A stretch of 38,140 bases of DNA from CAZNLL01 sp964573885 (GTDB lineage Bacteria; Desulfobacterota; DSM-4660; Desulfatiglandales; Desulfatiglandaceae): contig CAZNLL010000022.1 in NCBI GenBank assembly GCA_964573885.1, positions 1-38,140 of the forward strand, read 5' to 3'. Every line of letters starts with the position of its first letter. Position 1 is the first letter of the stretch. The position numbers were made by a program, and so were the translations under genes. Below, piece after piece: positions 1 to 7,742 of the stretch. Below the pieces are notes generated by a model that was not told the DNA's origin, ran no database searches, and saw only the letters and a list, made by a program, of their open reading frames with translations.

Positions 1-1
1 C

Positions 2-859
2 CGGGCCCAACGCAGGGGGGGAAAAGGACTCACTGGTGTGAAACCCCAGGCGGAGGATTTTGTGGAACTTCTCTTTGTGGCCTCTTCCCACGACTACCTC
101 TTGTTTTTTACCAACAAGGGAAGGGTCTACTGGAAAAAGGTGCATGAAATCCCGGAAGCGGGCCGGATGTCTCGGGGCAAAGCCATTGTGAATCTGCTCA
201 GCCTCAGAAAGGGGGAGCACGTGGCCACCACCCTGGCGGTGAGGGATTTTGAAGAAGGTAAGTACGTGGTCATGACGACCAAGAGGGGGCTGGTGAAAAA
301 GACGGAGTTGGTCTCTTTCAGCCATCCCCGGTCGGCCGGCATAGCGGCCGTCAAGATCCGGTTCGAAGACGAGCTCATCGCGGTGCGGCTTACAAATGGA
401 AATCAGGATATCTTTATCACCACCCGGAACGGGAAATCCATCCGGTTTTCCGAGACCGATCTGAGGAGCATGGGACGGGTGGCTACGGGGAATATCGGTA
501 TCAGACTGGAACCGGGAGACGAGGTGGTTGGAATGGAGGCCCTGGGGGAAGGGGCCGCCATTCTTACGGTGACGGAGAACGGCTATGGAAAACGCACCCG
601 GACAGGTGAGTACCGGCGCCAGACCAGGGGGGGAAAGGGAATCCTCACCATAAAGACCACTGAGAGAAACGGGCCTGTGGTGTATTCCTACCAGGTAAGC
701 GATCAAGACCAGCTTATGATTATTACCGGCCAGGGTAAGATCATCCGTTTAAGGGCCGCGGATATCTCGGTAATAGGGAGAAACACCCAGGGCGTCAAGC
801 TCATTGATCTGGCCGAGGGTGAGAAGGTGGTGGCCGTAGCCAAGGTGGTGGAAGATTGA
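2..859 (+). CDS. gyrA: DNA gyrase subunit A, C-terminal part (5' end outside window)
   Basis: This is the C-terminal beta-pinwheel of gyrase subunit A, which wraps DNA so that the enzyme can introduce negative supercoils. The reading frame is open from base 2. A GyrA box, QRRGGKG, is encoded at bases 8-28 and is the sequence hallmark of gyrase as opposed to topoisomerase IV. Pinwheel blade repeats follow, with signature phrases such as RSMGRVATG and a second, degenerate box TRGGKG in a later blade. The frame ends in VAKVVED with no long acidic tail. The N-terminal breakage-reunion domain with the catalytic tyrosine lies upstream of the window. The stop codon overlaps the next start (TGATG), so gpsA is probably translationally coupled. 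Identity is secure; only the 5' part is missing. Confidence 0.95.
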   Translation, partial: RAQRRGGKGLTGVKPQAEDFVELLFVASSHDYLLFFTNKGRVYWKKVHEIPEAGRMSRGKAIVNLLSLRKGEHVATTLAVRDFEEGKYVVMTTKRGLVKKTELVSFSHPRSAGIAAVKIRFEDELIAVRLTNGNQDIFITTRNGKSIRFSETDLRSMGRVATGNIGIRLEPGDEVVGMEALGEGAAILTVTENGYGKRTRTGEYRRQTRGGKGILTIKTTERNGPVVYSYQVSDQDQLMIITGQGKIIRLRAADISVIGRNTQGVKLIDLAEGEKVVAVAKVVED

Positions 860-1902
860 TGACGGGGAATGTGACAAAGGTGAAGGAGACGGATCTTTCC
901 AGGATAGGGGTTATCGGTGCAGGGAGTTGGGGCACGACCCTGGCAAACCACCTGGCGGGGAAGGGCTTGGAGGTTGATCTGTGGGCACGAGAGCCGGAGG
1001 TGCTGCGACAAATAGAGGAGCATAGAGAGAACCGCACTTTTCTGCCGGGGGTGGAGCTTTATCCCTCATTGCGGGGCGTAGGATCTTTTGAGGAGGCCCT
1101 GGTTGAAAAAAGACTGGTCCTTATGGTGGTCCCCTCCCATGTGTTTAGAGAGGTCCTCATCGGGATGAAACCCTACCTGCGGAGCGGCGTGACGTTTATG
1201 ACCGGGACCAAGGGCATTGAGAATGAGAGCCTGATGATGATGTCCGAAGTGGCGGAGAGCGTTCTGGGGCAAAGCCTTACCCAAGGCTTTGCCTGTCTCT
1301 CGGGCCCCAGCTTTGCCAGGGAGGTTTCCGGGAGATACCCTACGGCGGTTACCATCGCCTGCCGGGACATGGAATACGCCGGAGTGCTTCAGCGACTCTT
1401 TTACAGTGAGTATTTCAGGGTTTACACCACCCAGGATTTGGTGGGAGTACAACTGGGAGGGGCCCTTAAGAATGTGGTGGCCATTGCGGCCGGGGCGTCC
1501 GATGCCCTGGGATTCGGCCATAACGCCAGGGCTGCCCTCATCACCAGAGGGCTGGCCGAGATAGCCAGGGTGGGGGTTTCTATGGGAGCGAATCCCCATA
1601 CCTTCGCAGGGCTGGCCGGCATGGGGGACCTGGTCCTTACCTGTACGGGGGATCTGAGCAGGAACCGCACCGTGGGGTTCAAGATCGGTACGGGCATGAG
1701 CCTTGAGAAGATTACCGAGAGCATGAGCATGGTGGCCGAAGGAATCAAAACCGCAAGGTCCGCCCATGAGCTCGGGCTCAAGATGGGTGTAGACATGCCC
1801 ATAACCAGGCAGGTATTTGAGATTCTCTATGAGAAAAAGGACCCCCGGGAGGCGGTGAAGGAGCTCATGACCCGCGCCCTAAAGGCGGAATTGGAGCACT
1901 AA
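859..1902 (+). CDS. gpsA: Glycerol-3-phosphate dehydrogenase [NAD(P)+]
   Basis: GpsA reduces dihydroxyacetone phosphate to sn-glycerol 3-phosphate in the cytoplasm, supplying the backbone for phospholipids. The 347-residue product has an N-terminal Rossmann fold with GAGSWGTTLA near residues 20-30, the LSGPSFAREV phrase near residue 150, the catalytic-lysine region GGALKNVVAIAAG and the C-terminal GLAGMGDLVLTC and SRNRTVG motifs. The length fits the family (330-345). A TTG codon lies one codon upstream, but the ATG at 859, overlapping the gyrA stop, is the better start. About 15 residues precede the Rossmann strand, slightly more than usual. plsY, the acyltransferase that uses the product, lies elsewhere in this window. 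Confidence 0.95.
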   Translation: MTGNVTKVKETDLSRIGVIGAGSWGTTLANHLAGKGLEVDLWAREPEVLRQIEEHRENRTFLPGVELYPSLRGVGSFEEALVEKRLVLMVVPSHVFREVLIGMKPYLRSGVTFMTGTKGIENESLMMMSEVAESVLGQSLTQGFACLSGPSFAREVSGRYPTAVTIACRDMEYAGVLQRLFYSEYFRVYTTQDLVGVQLGGALKNVVAIAAGASDALGFGHNARAALITRGLAEIARVGVSMGANPHTFAGLAGMGDLVLTCTGDLSRNRTVGFKIGTGMSLEKITESMSMVAEGIKTARSAHELGLKMGVDMPITRQVFEILYEKKDPREAVKELMTRALKAELEH

Positions 1903-1912
1903 CTGGAGAGGA

Positions 1913-2809
1913 ATGGTCCGGGACAGGGAAAAGCCCCTTCAGGTGGATTGGGTGAGGGAACGGTTGGCGCGTTCCCTTTTTTTAGGTCCTCTTGTTTATA
2001 GACCCTCGGTGGATTCCACCAACACCCTGGCCAGGGAAATGGCCGCGGCAGGGGCGCCCCAGGGGACGTTGGTGCTGGCCGAGGAACAGTGGGCGGGTAA
2101 GGGGAGAAGAGGCCGAAAATGGCTCTCGCCCCCTTACACCAACCTCTATCTTTCTTTACTTCTCAGGCCCCAGATGGAGGCGGAGGAGGTCTTTATATTG
2201 ACCGTAATCCTGGCCCTGGCCGTCCTGGAGAGCGTGGAAAGGGTGAGCGAACTAAGACCGGCCATCAAGTGGCCCAACGACATCTACGCGAAGGGGAAAA
2301 AAATGGCCGGGATTTTGACCGAGTTTTCCACCACAGGGAAGCGCGTGGAATACGTGATCTTGGGGCTGGGGATCAACGTGAACTGGAAGCCCGAAGAGGA
2401 TCGCTCTATGCTCTACCCGGTTACGAGCATTTCGGCGGAGACCCAAAGGGCCGTATCCCGGGAAGAGGTGCTGGTGTATCTTTTAAAGGCCTTTGGGCGG
2501 GATTACGGAGAGGTCCTGGCAGGGCGTCGGCGGGCCTTTTATGAGAAATGGAATGAGCGTTCCTTTTTCCTCGGTCAGCGGGTGCGGTTAAAGGGACCGA
2601 AGGGAGAGATCTCGGGGCGGGCCTTGCGGGTTGATGAAAGGGGGGCCCTCATTATCCGGGATGAAAAGGGTGAAGAGCAAAGAATCCTCAGCGGGGACGT
2701 CTCCGTCGAGGAAATTGGGGACCAAGGCCTGGAAAAGGGGCCTTTTTCAGAAGAAAGCGGCGTTAGGAAAGGAGAGAATGGCCATGGCAACAATTCAGCC
2801 GAAGGGTGA
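1913..2809 (+). CDS. birA: Biotin--[acetyl-CoA-carboxylase] ligase, without DNA-binding domain
   Basis: Biotin protein ligase activates biotin as biotinyl-AMP and transfers it to a lysine of biotin carboxyl carrier proteins. Near residue 32 the product has STNTLA, then the biotin/AMP loop KGRRGRKW, the substrate motif KWPNDIY near 120 and the GLGINVNW motif. A C-terminal SH3-like cap follows (about 220-275). The N-terminal winged-helix repressor domain of Escherichia coli BirA is absent, so this is the monofunctional class and should not regulate biotin genes. The last 25 residues are low in recognisable structure and overlap the next small gene. The gap to gpsA is 10 bases, so it is probably co-transcribed. 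Confidence 0.93.
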   Translation: MVRDREKPLQVDWVRERLARSLFLGPLVYRPSVDSTNTLAREMAAAGAPQGTLVLAEEQWAGKGRRGRKWLSPPYTNLYLSLLLRPQMEAEEVFILTVILALAVLESVERVSELRPAIKWPNDIYAKGKKMAGILTEFSTTGKRVEYVILGLGINVNWKPEEDRSMLYPVTSISAETQRAVSREEVLVYLLKAFGRDYGEVLAGRRRAFYEKWNERSFFLGQRVRLKGPKGEISGRALRVDERGALIIRDEKGEEQRILSGDVSVEEIGDQGLEKGPFSEESGVRKGENGHGNNSAEG

Positions 2810-2966
2810 AAAGGTGCGTAAGGCCGTGAAGTGGATCTCTGAGAGGAAGAAGGAAAATGAAGAGGCCAGGACCGCTTTACTCATTCAGGAGGCGGCGAAC
2901 CGGTTCAACCTTTCGCCGAAGGATGAGGAATTCCTCCGGGCCTTTTATGAGGAAGGAGGCCAATAG
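2784..2966 (+). CDS. Small conserved-looking protein of unknown function (60 aa)
   Basis: I do not recognise a named family. The product begins MATIQPKGEKVRKAV, is strongly charged and mostly predicted helical, and ends with SPKDEEFLRAFYEEGG. The frame overlaps the last 26 bases of birA. A GGAG at 2771-2774 lies about nine bases before the ATG at 2784, which favours that start over the ATG at 2778. Coding is supported by the ribosome-binding site, the coupled overlap and protein-like composition. It may be a small nucleic-acid- or protein-binding adaptor, but nothing in the sequence proves that. Confidence 0.6.
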   Translation: MATIQPKGEKVRKAVKWISERKKENEEARTALLIQEAANRFNLSPKDEEFLRAFYEEGGQ

Positions 2967-3008
2967 GGTTCCCAAGGGGGTTGAGCCCTGAAGGACCGGG
3001 GGACCGTA

Positions 3009-3266
3009 TTAGAGGTTAATGAGGCGCCCTGGTTTCATGTGCCTGAGGATGAGCTTGGCGGCCCGAAGGAAGAGACAGAGGACGGCGGCCAAAAGCATGG
3101 TTCCTGAGAGGAGAGGGACCCAGAAACCGGACTGAGGGAGGTTTAACAGGCCGGTGCGAATGCACAGGACGGATATAAAGGCCAAGTAGAGAGCACTTAG
3201 GGCCGACGCGGTGAGGAGACACCAGAGCCAGATATTATTAGATCTGGAGGGGTTTTTAGAGATCAT
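3009..3266 (-). CDS. Small integral membrane protein downstream of dnaA (85 aa)
   Basis: Two hydrophobic segments, about residues 13-36 and 47-68, are separated by a short polar loop. The C-terminus is basic (RHMKPGR), so both ends probably face the cytoplasm by the positive-inside rule. The ATG overlaps the dnaA stop by four bases (ATGA), pointing to translational coupling. No family or function is recognised. The overlap and clean hydrophobic pattern favour a real gene, but a run of only 85 codons in G+C-rich DNA leaves some doubt. Confidence 0.55.
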   Translation of the reverse strand: MISKNPSRSNNIWLWCLLTASALSALYLAFISVLCIRTGLLNLPQSGFWVPLLSGTMLLAAVLCLFLRAAKLILRHMKPGRLINL

Positions 3267-4612
3267 GAGTTAAGGTGCTGGATCTGTTTACCTAAAAACT
3301 CCACCTGGTGCTTTATTTTTGGGTCGGTTTTCATTTTGTGCTCTACCGTCTCTGATGCGTAAAGAACCGTGGAGTGACTCCTGTTTATGGTCTCGGCAAT
3401 ATGTTCAAGGGTCTCGTCTGTATACTGACGGCAGAGATAAATATAGATATTTCGGGGATAGGCATGGACTTTTTTCCTGGACTTGGAGCGTAATAGGTCT
3501 GGTTCCACCTTGTAATACTTGCAGATCAGCTGCTTTATGTTTTCTGGGGTGGCCGAACACTGCTTGTTGACCAGGCATTTCACCACGTCCCGTGCCAGAT
3601 CTATGTCGATTCTGGCGTTGAGCAGCTCGGCCTTTGCCTTGAGGCAGGTGAGGGCGCTTTCTATCTGACGGATGTCTCGCCGCAGACTGGCCGAAAGAAA
3701 GTGGACGATTTCATCAGAGAGGGTGATCCCCTTTTCAGCGGCCTTGTTTTTGAGGATTTTGACGCGAGTTTGGTAGTCAGGGCCACCGATGGTGGTGACC
3801 AGGCCGGAGGCCAATCGTGAAGAAAGGCCCTTGGACATGCGGGGAATGTCCTTGGGTGGCAAGGCGCTGGTAAAAAGGACTTTTTTGTTATCGTTGGCAA
3901 GGGCGTCCAGGGTGTGTTCCAGTTCGAGCTGGGTCTTTTCTTTGCCGCTCAGGAAGTGTACCTCTTCCAGGAGGAGGACATCGCAACAACGGCGGTATTT
4001 GTCTTTAAATGCCTCAATGGAATTGCTCTTTAAGGATGAAACCATTTCGTTGGTAAAGTCTTCGGCGGTCACATAACGCACGCGATGGTGGGGATTTTGA
4101 GCCAGGATCCAGTTGGCGACCGCCTGGGAGAGATGGGTCTTGCCCAAGCCGGTATTCGCCAGCATGAGGAGGGAGTGATAATTCCATGGCCCCCCCTGGG
4201 CTAGGGCCTTGGAGGCGCTGAAGGCAAACTCGTTGCATGCCCCGACCACGAAACGGTCGAAGGTGAAGTCCCGTTTGAGCAAACGGTTGCCGGAGGAGCC
4301 GTTTGTGGAGAGGTTAGGGAGCACAAGCTGCTTGGAATCGGTCGTTTCTTCAGGGGGCAGGGGGCGCTTTTTTCGGGGTTCTATTTTTAAGACCACATCC
4401 ACGGGGCCGGCGCCGGCTTTGTGAAGGCCGTCTTGGATCAAATCGAGATAGTGTTCCATGACCCAGTTGCGGGAGAATTTATTGGGGCAGCCCAAGGTAA
4501 CGGTGTGATCCTCTTTTCTCAGGAATGTAATGGGGCTGATCCACAGTGAGAAGCTGTTTTTTGAAAGGTGCACGCCGATTTGGTTTTTGATTTCCTCCCA
4601 GGTGGCTCTCAT
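3263..4612 (-). CDS. dnaA: Chromosomal replication initiator DnaA, divergent type
   Basis: DnaA binds the origin and opens it for helicase loading. The 449-residue protein shows the usual order: N-terminal domain I (WEEIKNQI to about 80), a short linker, AAA+ ATPase (about 113-340) and C-terminal DNA-binding domain (about 350-449). Walker A is ANTGLGKTH (152-160), without the first glycine of the common GGVGLGKTH. Walker B is DVLLLEEVHF (211-220) with EE in place of DD, followed by the typical LSGKEKTQ. The arginine-finger region reads SSRLASGL rather than SRFxWGL. In domain IV the usual FGGRDHTTV is shortened to INRSHSTV (409-416), changing the Asp that contacts the DnaA box. Such variants occur in Desulfobacterota to my recollection. 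AGGAG lies seven bases before the ATG. Confidence 0.88.
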   Translation of the reverse strand: MRATWEEIKNQIGVHLSKNSFSLWISPITFLRKEDHTVTLGCPNKFSRNWVMEHYLDLIQDGLHKAGAGPVDVVLKIEPRKKRPLPPEETTDSKQLVLPNLSTNGSSGNRLLKRDFTFDRFVVGACNEFAFSASKALAQGGPWNYHSLLMLANTGLGKTHLSQAVANWILAQNPHHRVRYVTAEDFTNEMVSSLKSNSIEAFKDKYRRCCDVLLLEEVHFLSGKEKTQLELEHTLDALANDNKKVLFTSALPPKDIPRMSKGLSSRLASGLVTTIGGPDYQTRVKILKNKAAEKGITLSDEIVHFLSASLRRDIRQIESALTCLKAKAELLNARIDIDLARDVVKCLVNKQCSATPENIKQLICKYYKVEPDLLRSKSRKKVHAYPRNIYIYLCRQYTDETLEHIAETINRSHSTVLYASETVEHKMKTDPKIKHQVEFLGKQIQHLNS

Positions 4613-4656
4613 TGTAGACTCCTGTCGTCTTTACCCTGAAGTTGCGCAAAGGTCAG

Positions 4657-4812
4657 CATGGAGGTTGGTGCACGGTGTCCGGCACCCTCGAACAAATCCT
4701 CCTCGCAGGGGCGTGTGTCCGTGCCCGAAAGGGGCCTGAAGCGCAAGGGCCCCTTAGAACGTGGAAGATTACCTGCGGACCTCGGGGGAACTGGGATTAC
4801 AAACCTCTCAGA
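4657..4812. ncRNA. Candidate structured RNA or dnaA leader element
   Basis: Nested complementary segments can form one long rod. The closing stem is GAGGTT 4661-4666 with AACCTC 4802-4807; a middle stem is CGCAGG 4704-4709 with CCTGCG 4772-4777; an 8-bp apical stem is 4729-4736 with 4748-4755 around an 11-base loop. A side hairpin GGTGC/GCACC sits at 4667-4671 and 4682-4686. The rod with internal bubbles and about 150 nt recalls 6S RNA, but I cannot match its consensus. On the minus strand it would lie in the leader of dnaA. Strand and function are undetermined. Confidence 0.35.
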
Positions 4813-4959
4813 GGAGCCGAGGGCGGCAGGGGGTTTAATGTTTGGAGAAAAGGGTTAATTGATCTCGGTTCGCGGCCGGGCCAAAAGGTAAATACTTAAT
4901 CATTGTGAAATTGAATAATGGGTTGATCCATTAATGTGCAAGTTCGAGAATTGCAGGGG

Positions 4960-4988
4960 GTTTTACAGGAGGGGGCGCTCCTTGTCAA
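4960..4988 (-). promoter_or_regulatory. Candidate sigma70 promoter for dnaA
   Basis: Read leftwards, TTGACA (4988-4983) is followed after 17 bases by TAAAAC (4965-4960), a perfect -35 with a 4/6 -10. It would give dnaA a leader of about 340 nt containing the foldable segment at 4657-4812. No better leftward promoter was noticed closer to the start codon. Confidence 0.4.
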
Positions 4989-5422
4989 CGGTTGTGGTTG
5001 GGAGGGAGCACTTATGAGGGTCCGTCTTTTTGACACCGGGTAAGGGGGCTTCTTCACAGGAAAATTTTGGGTTGAGCCCATAAGGTCCTGAGAAAAGAGA
5101 GGATTCAGGACGGAAAATTCCAGCGACAATTCAAAGACTTAGCCGGAAACGGCGGGATGTGAAGAATTTTTTCTACATTTCAGATCTCGCTTATTCTTTC
5201 TTTTTTGCGCTTTTTTTTTGATTTCTATTTTATTATGGGCCTTTTTTTGGGGGACGGGGAGAGTATTTTGTCCGTGCCTTTTTGTGGAGGAAGGGGGGCT
5301 AGGGCGCAAGCCCCTGTAAGGAGAATGAAAATGGGACGGCGCGGGTGGGGGGGCCAGGTTTGGGCCGGAAGGATACGGGAAGGAGGACTCAAAAATTTTT
5401 ACCCAGAGGGGAGGAACCGGAT

Positions 5423-6379
5423 ATGAGTAGGATAAGGGTGGCCCTGTTGGCGGGGGGATGGTCCGGGGAGCGGGAGGTCTCCCTGAAGAGTGGCGGGGCG
5501 GTTGGTAAGGCCCTGGACAGGGAAAAATACGAGGTGATCTCTTTGGACCCCCGGGATGATCTCCTCACGTTGATAGAAAAGAGAGATTCTATAGATGTGG
5601 CCTTTGTCCTGCTCCATGGAAGATTTGGTGAAGATGGGCGGATTCAAGGACTGCTGGATATCCTTGGAATCCCTTATGTTGGCTCCGGTGTGCTATCGAG
5701 CGCCATGGCCCTTAATAAAAAGGTGGCCAAAGAGAGGTTCAAGAGCGGGGGTCTGGCCGTGGCCCAGGACATGGTGGTGGAGCGTGACCGGCCCTTTTCA
5801 CCCGAGGCCGTCCTTCAGGCCTTGGGGCCTAAGACGGTGGTCAAACCCGTGTCGGAAGGGTCCAGCCTGGGTGCCTCGGTGTGCCATGGCAGGGAGCAAC
5901 TCCTGGAGGGGATTGAGAGGGCCTTTCGCTACGATGATGAGGTGATTGTGGAGTCCTTTATGGCCGGACAGGAGGTGACGTGCTGTGTTATGGGGACCCG
6001 TAAACTCGAAACCCTGCCTCTGGTGGAGATTGTCCCTCAGGAGGGGTACCCGTTCTTTGACTATGAAGCCAAGTACACCACTGGCGCCACCCGGGAAATC
6101 TGTCCAGCCCCTCTGCCTGAGGCCGTGGCTGAAAAGGTGAAGACCTGTGCCAAAAAGGCACACCGTCTCCTGAAATGCGGGGTGTGGAGCAGAACGGACA
6201 TGATCCTTTGCGGTGAGGCCGTGTTTGTACTGGAGACCAATACCATACCAGGCATGACGGAAAACAGCCTCTTTCCCTTGGCGGCGAAAGCGGCGGGGCT
6301 CCCTCTGGACCGGCTTGTGGACCGGCTTATTACCCTTTCATTGGAGGAGCGCGGGAGGGTCAAGCCCGTGGTTGCATAA
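5423..6379 (+). CDS. ddl: D-alanine--D-alanine ligase
   Basis: Ddl joins two D-alanines using ATP to make the terminal dipeptide of peptidoglycan precursors. The 318-residue ATP-grasp protein has GGWSGEREVSLKSG at residues 11-24, GRFGEDGRIQGLLD near 75, the ATP-binding phrase KPVSEGSSLGAS near 145 and the magnesium and substrate motif ETNTIPGMTENSLFP near 275. The ATG at 5423 follows GGGGAGG at a suitable distance; an in-frame extension to 5345 is not needed by the family. The last codons and the TAA stop lie inside mobile element copy 1, so the natural tail has been replaced (see findings). The gene stands alone, outside a cell-wall cluster, and converges with hypE. Confidence 0.94.
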   Translation: MSRIRVALLAGGWSGEREVSLKSGGAVGKALDREKYEVISLDPRDDLLTLIEKRDSIDVAFVLLHGRFGEDGRIQGLLDILGIPYVGSGVLSSAMALNKKVAKERFKSGGLAVAQDMVVERDRPFSPEAVLQALGPKTVVKPVSEGSSLGASVCHGREQLLEGIERAFRYDDEVIVESFMAGQEVTCCVMGTRKLETLPLVEIVPQEGYPFFDYEAKYTTGATREICPAPLPEAVAEKVKTCAKKAHRLLKCGVWSRTDMILCGEAVFVLETNTIPGMTENSLFPLAAKAAGLPLDRLVDRLITLSLEERGRVKPVVA

Positions 6380-6543
6380 AAGGCCCTTAAGGATTCGGCG
6401 TTTTGGCTTCTGCGGATTGAAATGCCCCTATTCGCGTTTTAGATGCCAATTGTGAGATCCAGCCGCTGCAGGTACAACGGCATAGGTCCTTGTTCTGCCT
6501 GTATTCATATCTGACGGAAGTCAATGCGTTTCCAACAACGGGG
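6364..6543 (+). mobile_element. MITE-like element, copy 1 (180 bp)
   Basis: The left end GCCCGTGGTTGCA and the right end, complementary to the family consensus CCCCGTTGTTGCA, form imperfect terminal inverted repeats. TCAA is duplicated directly outside both ends (6360-6363 and 6544-6547). The block after the left end, AAGGCCCTTAAGGATTCGGC, nearly matches copy 2. It has no coding capacity. It lies between the convergent ddl and hypE; the ddl stop is inside it and the hypE stop codon overlaps the flanking duplication. Confidence 0.85.
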
Positions 6544-7554
6544 TCAACAGATCCTGGGCAACTGTTCCCCGGTGAGCATGGAAACAATGCGGGTTCCCCC
6601 GATTGCTGTCTTAAGAAGGACCTTGGCCGGGTTTTCGGCCGTAACGGCGCCGATGACCCGGGCCTCTGTTCCGAAAGGGTGCCTTTTCATGGCGGCAACC
6701 ACTTGCTCTGCCAGGTCTTTGGGCACGATGACCAGACACTTACCCTCATTGGCGATGTAGAGGGGATCCAGGCCGAGGATCTCGCATGCGGAGAGGACGG
6801 GCTCTCGTATGGGCAGGGTCTCTTCGAAGAGTTCTATGCCCACAGCGGACTGGCGGGCGATCTCGTTGAGGGCCGTGGCCACCCCGCCCCGGGTGGGGTC
6901 CCTCAGGACGTGGACTTGCAGGGTGACCGTAAGAATGTCGGAGACCAGCGAATTGAGAGGGGCGCTGTCGCTGGAGAGCTCCGTCCTGAAATCAAGACCT
7001 TCCCGCTGGCTTAAAATAGCCGTGCCATGGTCCCCGATAGGACCGTTAATGATGACCGCGTCACCGGGCTGTGCGTTATGGCTGCTCACGTCTACACCCT
7101 CGGGGATGATACCCACCCCTGAGGTGTTGATGAAGATCTTGTCCATGTGGCTCCTCTGAACCACCTTGGTGTCACCCGCGACGACTTTCACACCGGCCCT
7201 GGAACAGGCCTCTGCCAGGGAATCCACGATGGGGATGAGCTTTTCCAAGGGCAGCCCCTCCTCCAGGATAAGCCCCAGAGTCAGGTAGAGAGGGCGGGCG
7301 CCTTGCATGGAAAGGTCGTTCACCGTGCCATGAACAGCCAGACTCCCAATATTGCCGCCCGGGAAAAAAATGGGATCCACCACATAGGAGTCGGTGGTCA
7401 CGGCCAGTTTTTGACCGGCCAAGGGAATGACGGCGCTGTCGTCAAGGGCCCGTAAAAACTCGTTGTCCAGTCGGCTCATAAAGATGTCCTTGACCAACTC
7501 GTGAGAGGCCTGGCCGCCGCTTCCGTGATCCAGCCCGATGAATGCTTCCTTCAT
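6544..7554 (-). CDS. hypE: Carbamoyl dehydratase HypE, [NiFe]-hydrogenase maturation
   Basis: HypE uses ATP to dehydrate an S-carbamoyl group on its own C-terminal cysteine to a thiocyanate, the source of the cyanide ligands of the [NiFe]-hydrogenase active site. The 336-residue product starts MKEAFIGLDHGSGG, has the PurM/AIR-synthase fold phrases (VTTDSYVVDPIFFPGG, DPTRGGVATALNEIA) and ends precisely in the diagnostic PRIC, so the active cysteine is present as the last residue. A GGAG lies eight bases before the ATG at 7554; the longer frame to 7617 has no family support. No other hyp gene is in the window, so hypF, hypC and hypD must be elsewhere. Its presence implies a [NiFe] hydrogenase in the organism. 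Confidence 0.95.
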   Translation of the reverse strand: MKEAFIGLDHGSGGQASHELVKDIFMSRLDNEFLRALDDSAVIPLAGQKLAVTTDSYVVDPIFFPGGNIGSLAVHGTVNDLSMQGARPLYLTLGLILEEGLPLEKLIPIVDSLAEACSRAGVKVVAGDTKVVQRSHMDKIFINTSGVGIIPEGVDVSSHNAQPGDAVIINGPIGDHGTAILSQREGLDFRTELSSDSAPLNSLVSDILTVTLQVHVLRDPTRGGVATALNEIARQSAVGIELFEETLPIREPVLSACEILGLDPLYIANEGKCLVIVPKDLAEQVVAAMKRHPFGTEARVIGAVTAENPAKVLLKTAIGGTRIVSMLTGEQLPRIC

Positions 7555-7587
7555 GATTGTCTCCGGGGAAAGGGTTGGTGGTATTAC

Positions 7588-7617
7588 AAAATAGTGACGA
7601 GCCACTCCGGGTGTCAA
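7588..7617 (-). promoter_or_regulatory. Candidate sigma70 promoter for hypE
   Basis: Leftward TTGACA (7617-7612), 18-base spacer, TATTTT (7593-7588). Transcription would start near 7580, about 26 bases before the hypE ATG. The perfect -35 and correct distance make it plausible. Confidence 0.5.
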
Positions 7618-7726
7618 GGGGAATCGGCGAAGAGGGAGGCCAAGGGGGTTTTGCAGGGGAGCATTATGATCTAACCGGCTGATTTAATAGAAAAAGCAGG
7701 CCTTAACGGGGGTGCAATTCCCGAAA

Positions 7727-7742
7727 TGTTCCACGTGAAACA
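7727..7742. promoter_or_regulatory. parS: parS centromere site (ParB binding)
   Basis: TGTTCCACGTGAAACA matches the conserved 16-bp chromosomal parS palindrome TGTTTCACGTGAAACA at 15 of 16 positions. It lies 175 bp upstream of parA-parB, which agrees with the usual clustering of parS near par genes and the origin. The surrounding gap (7555-7916) holds the hypE promoter and this site; otherwise I see nothing definite in it. Only one copy was found in the window. Confidence 0.92.

Larger units (their letters stand above)
4613..5422. other. 810-bp intergenic region between divergent dnaA and ddl
   Basis: This is the longest gene-free stretch in the window. It holds a fold-back sequence (4660-4808), a plausible leftward promoter (4960-4988), two TTCTTCACA nonamers in opposite orientation (5050-5058 and, reversed, 5158-5166) and an AT-rich, T-tract-rich stretch at about 5160-5240. 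Open frames inside it are short, repetitive in composition and lack convincing ribosome-binding sites. It is a possible origin region because dnaA, gyrA and parS are nearby, but canonical TTATCCACA boxes are absent. Confidence 0.5.

Noticed and set aside
4657..4812. Naming the fold-back element 6S RNA or SRP RNA
   Set aside because: Architecture is only reminiscent; the SRP GGAA-tetraloop region and a 6S consensus could not be matched by eye.
5205..5426. 73-codon plus-strand frame before ddl
   Set aside because: Begins in a T-tract, reads into low-complexity Gly/Arg text and overlaps the ddl ribosome-binding site.
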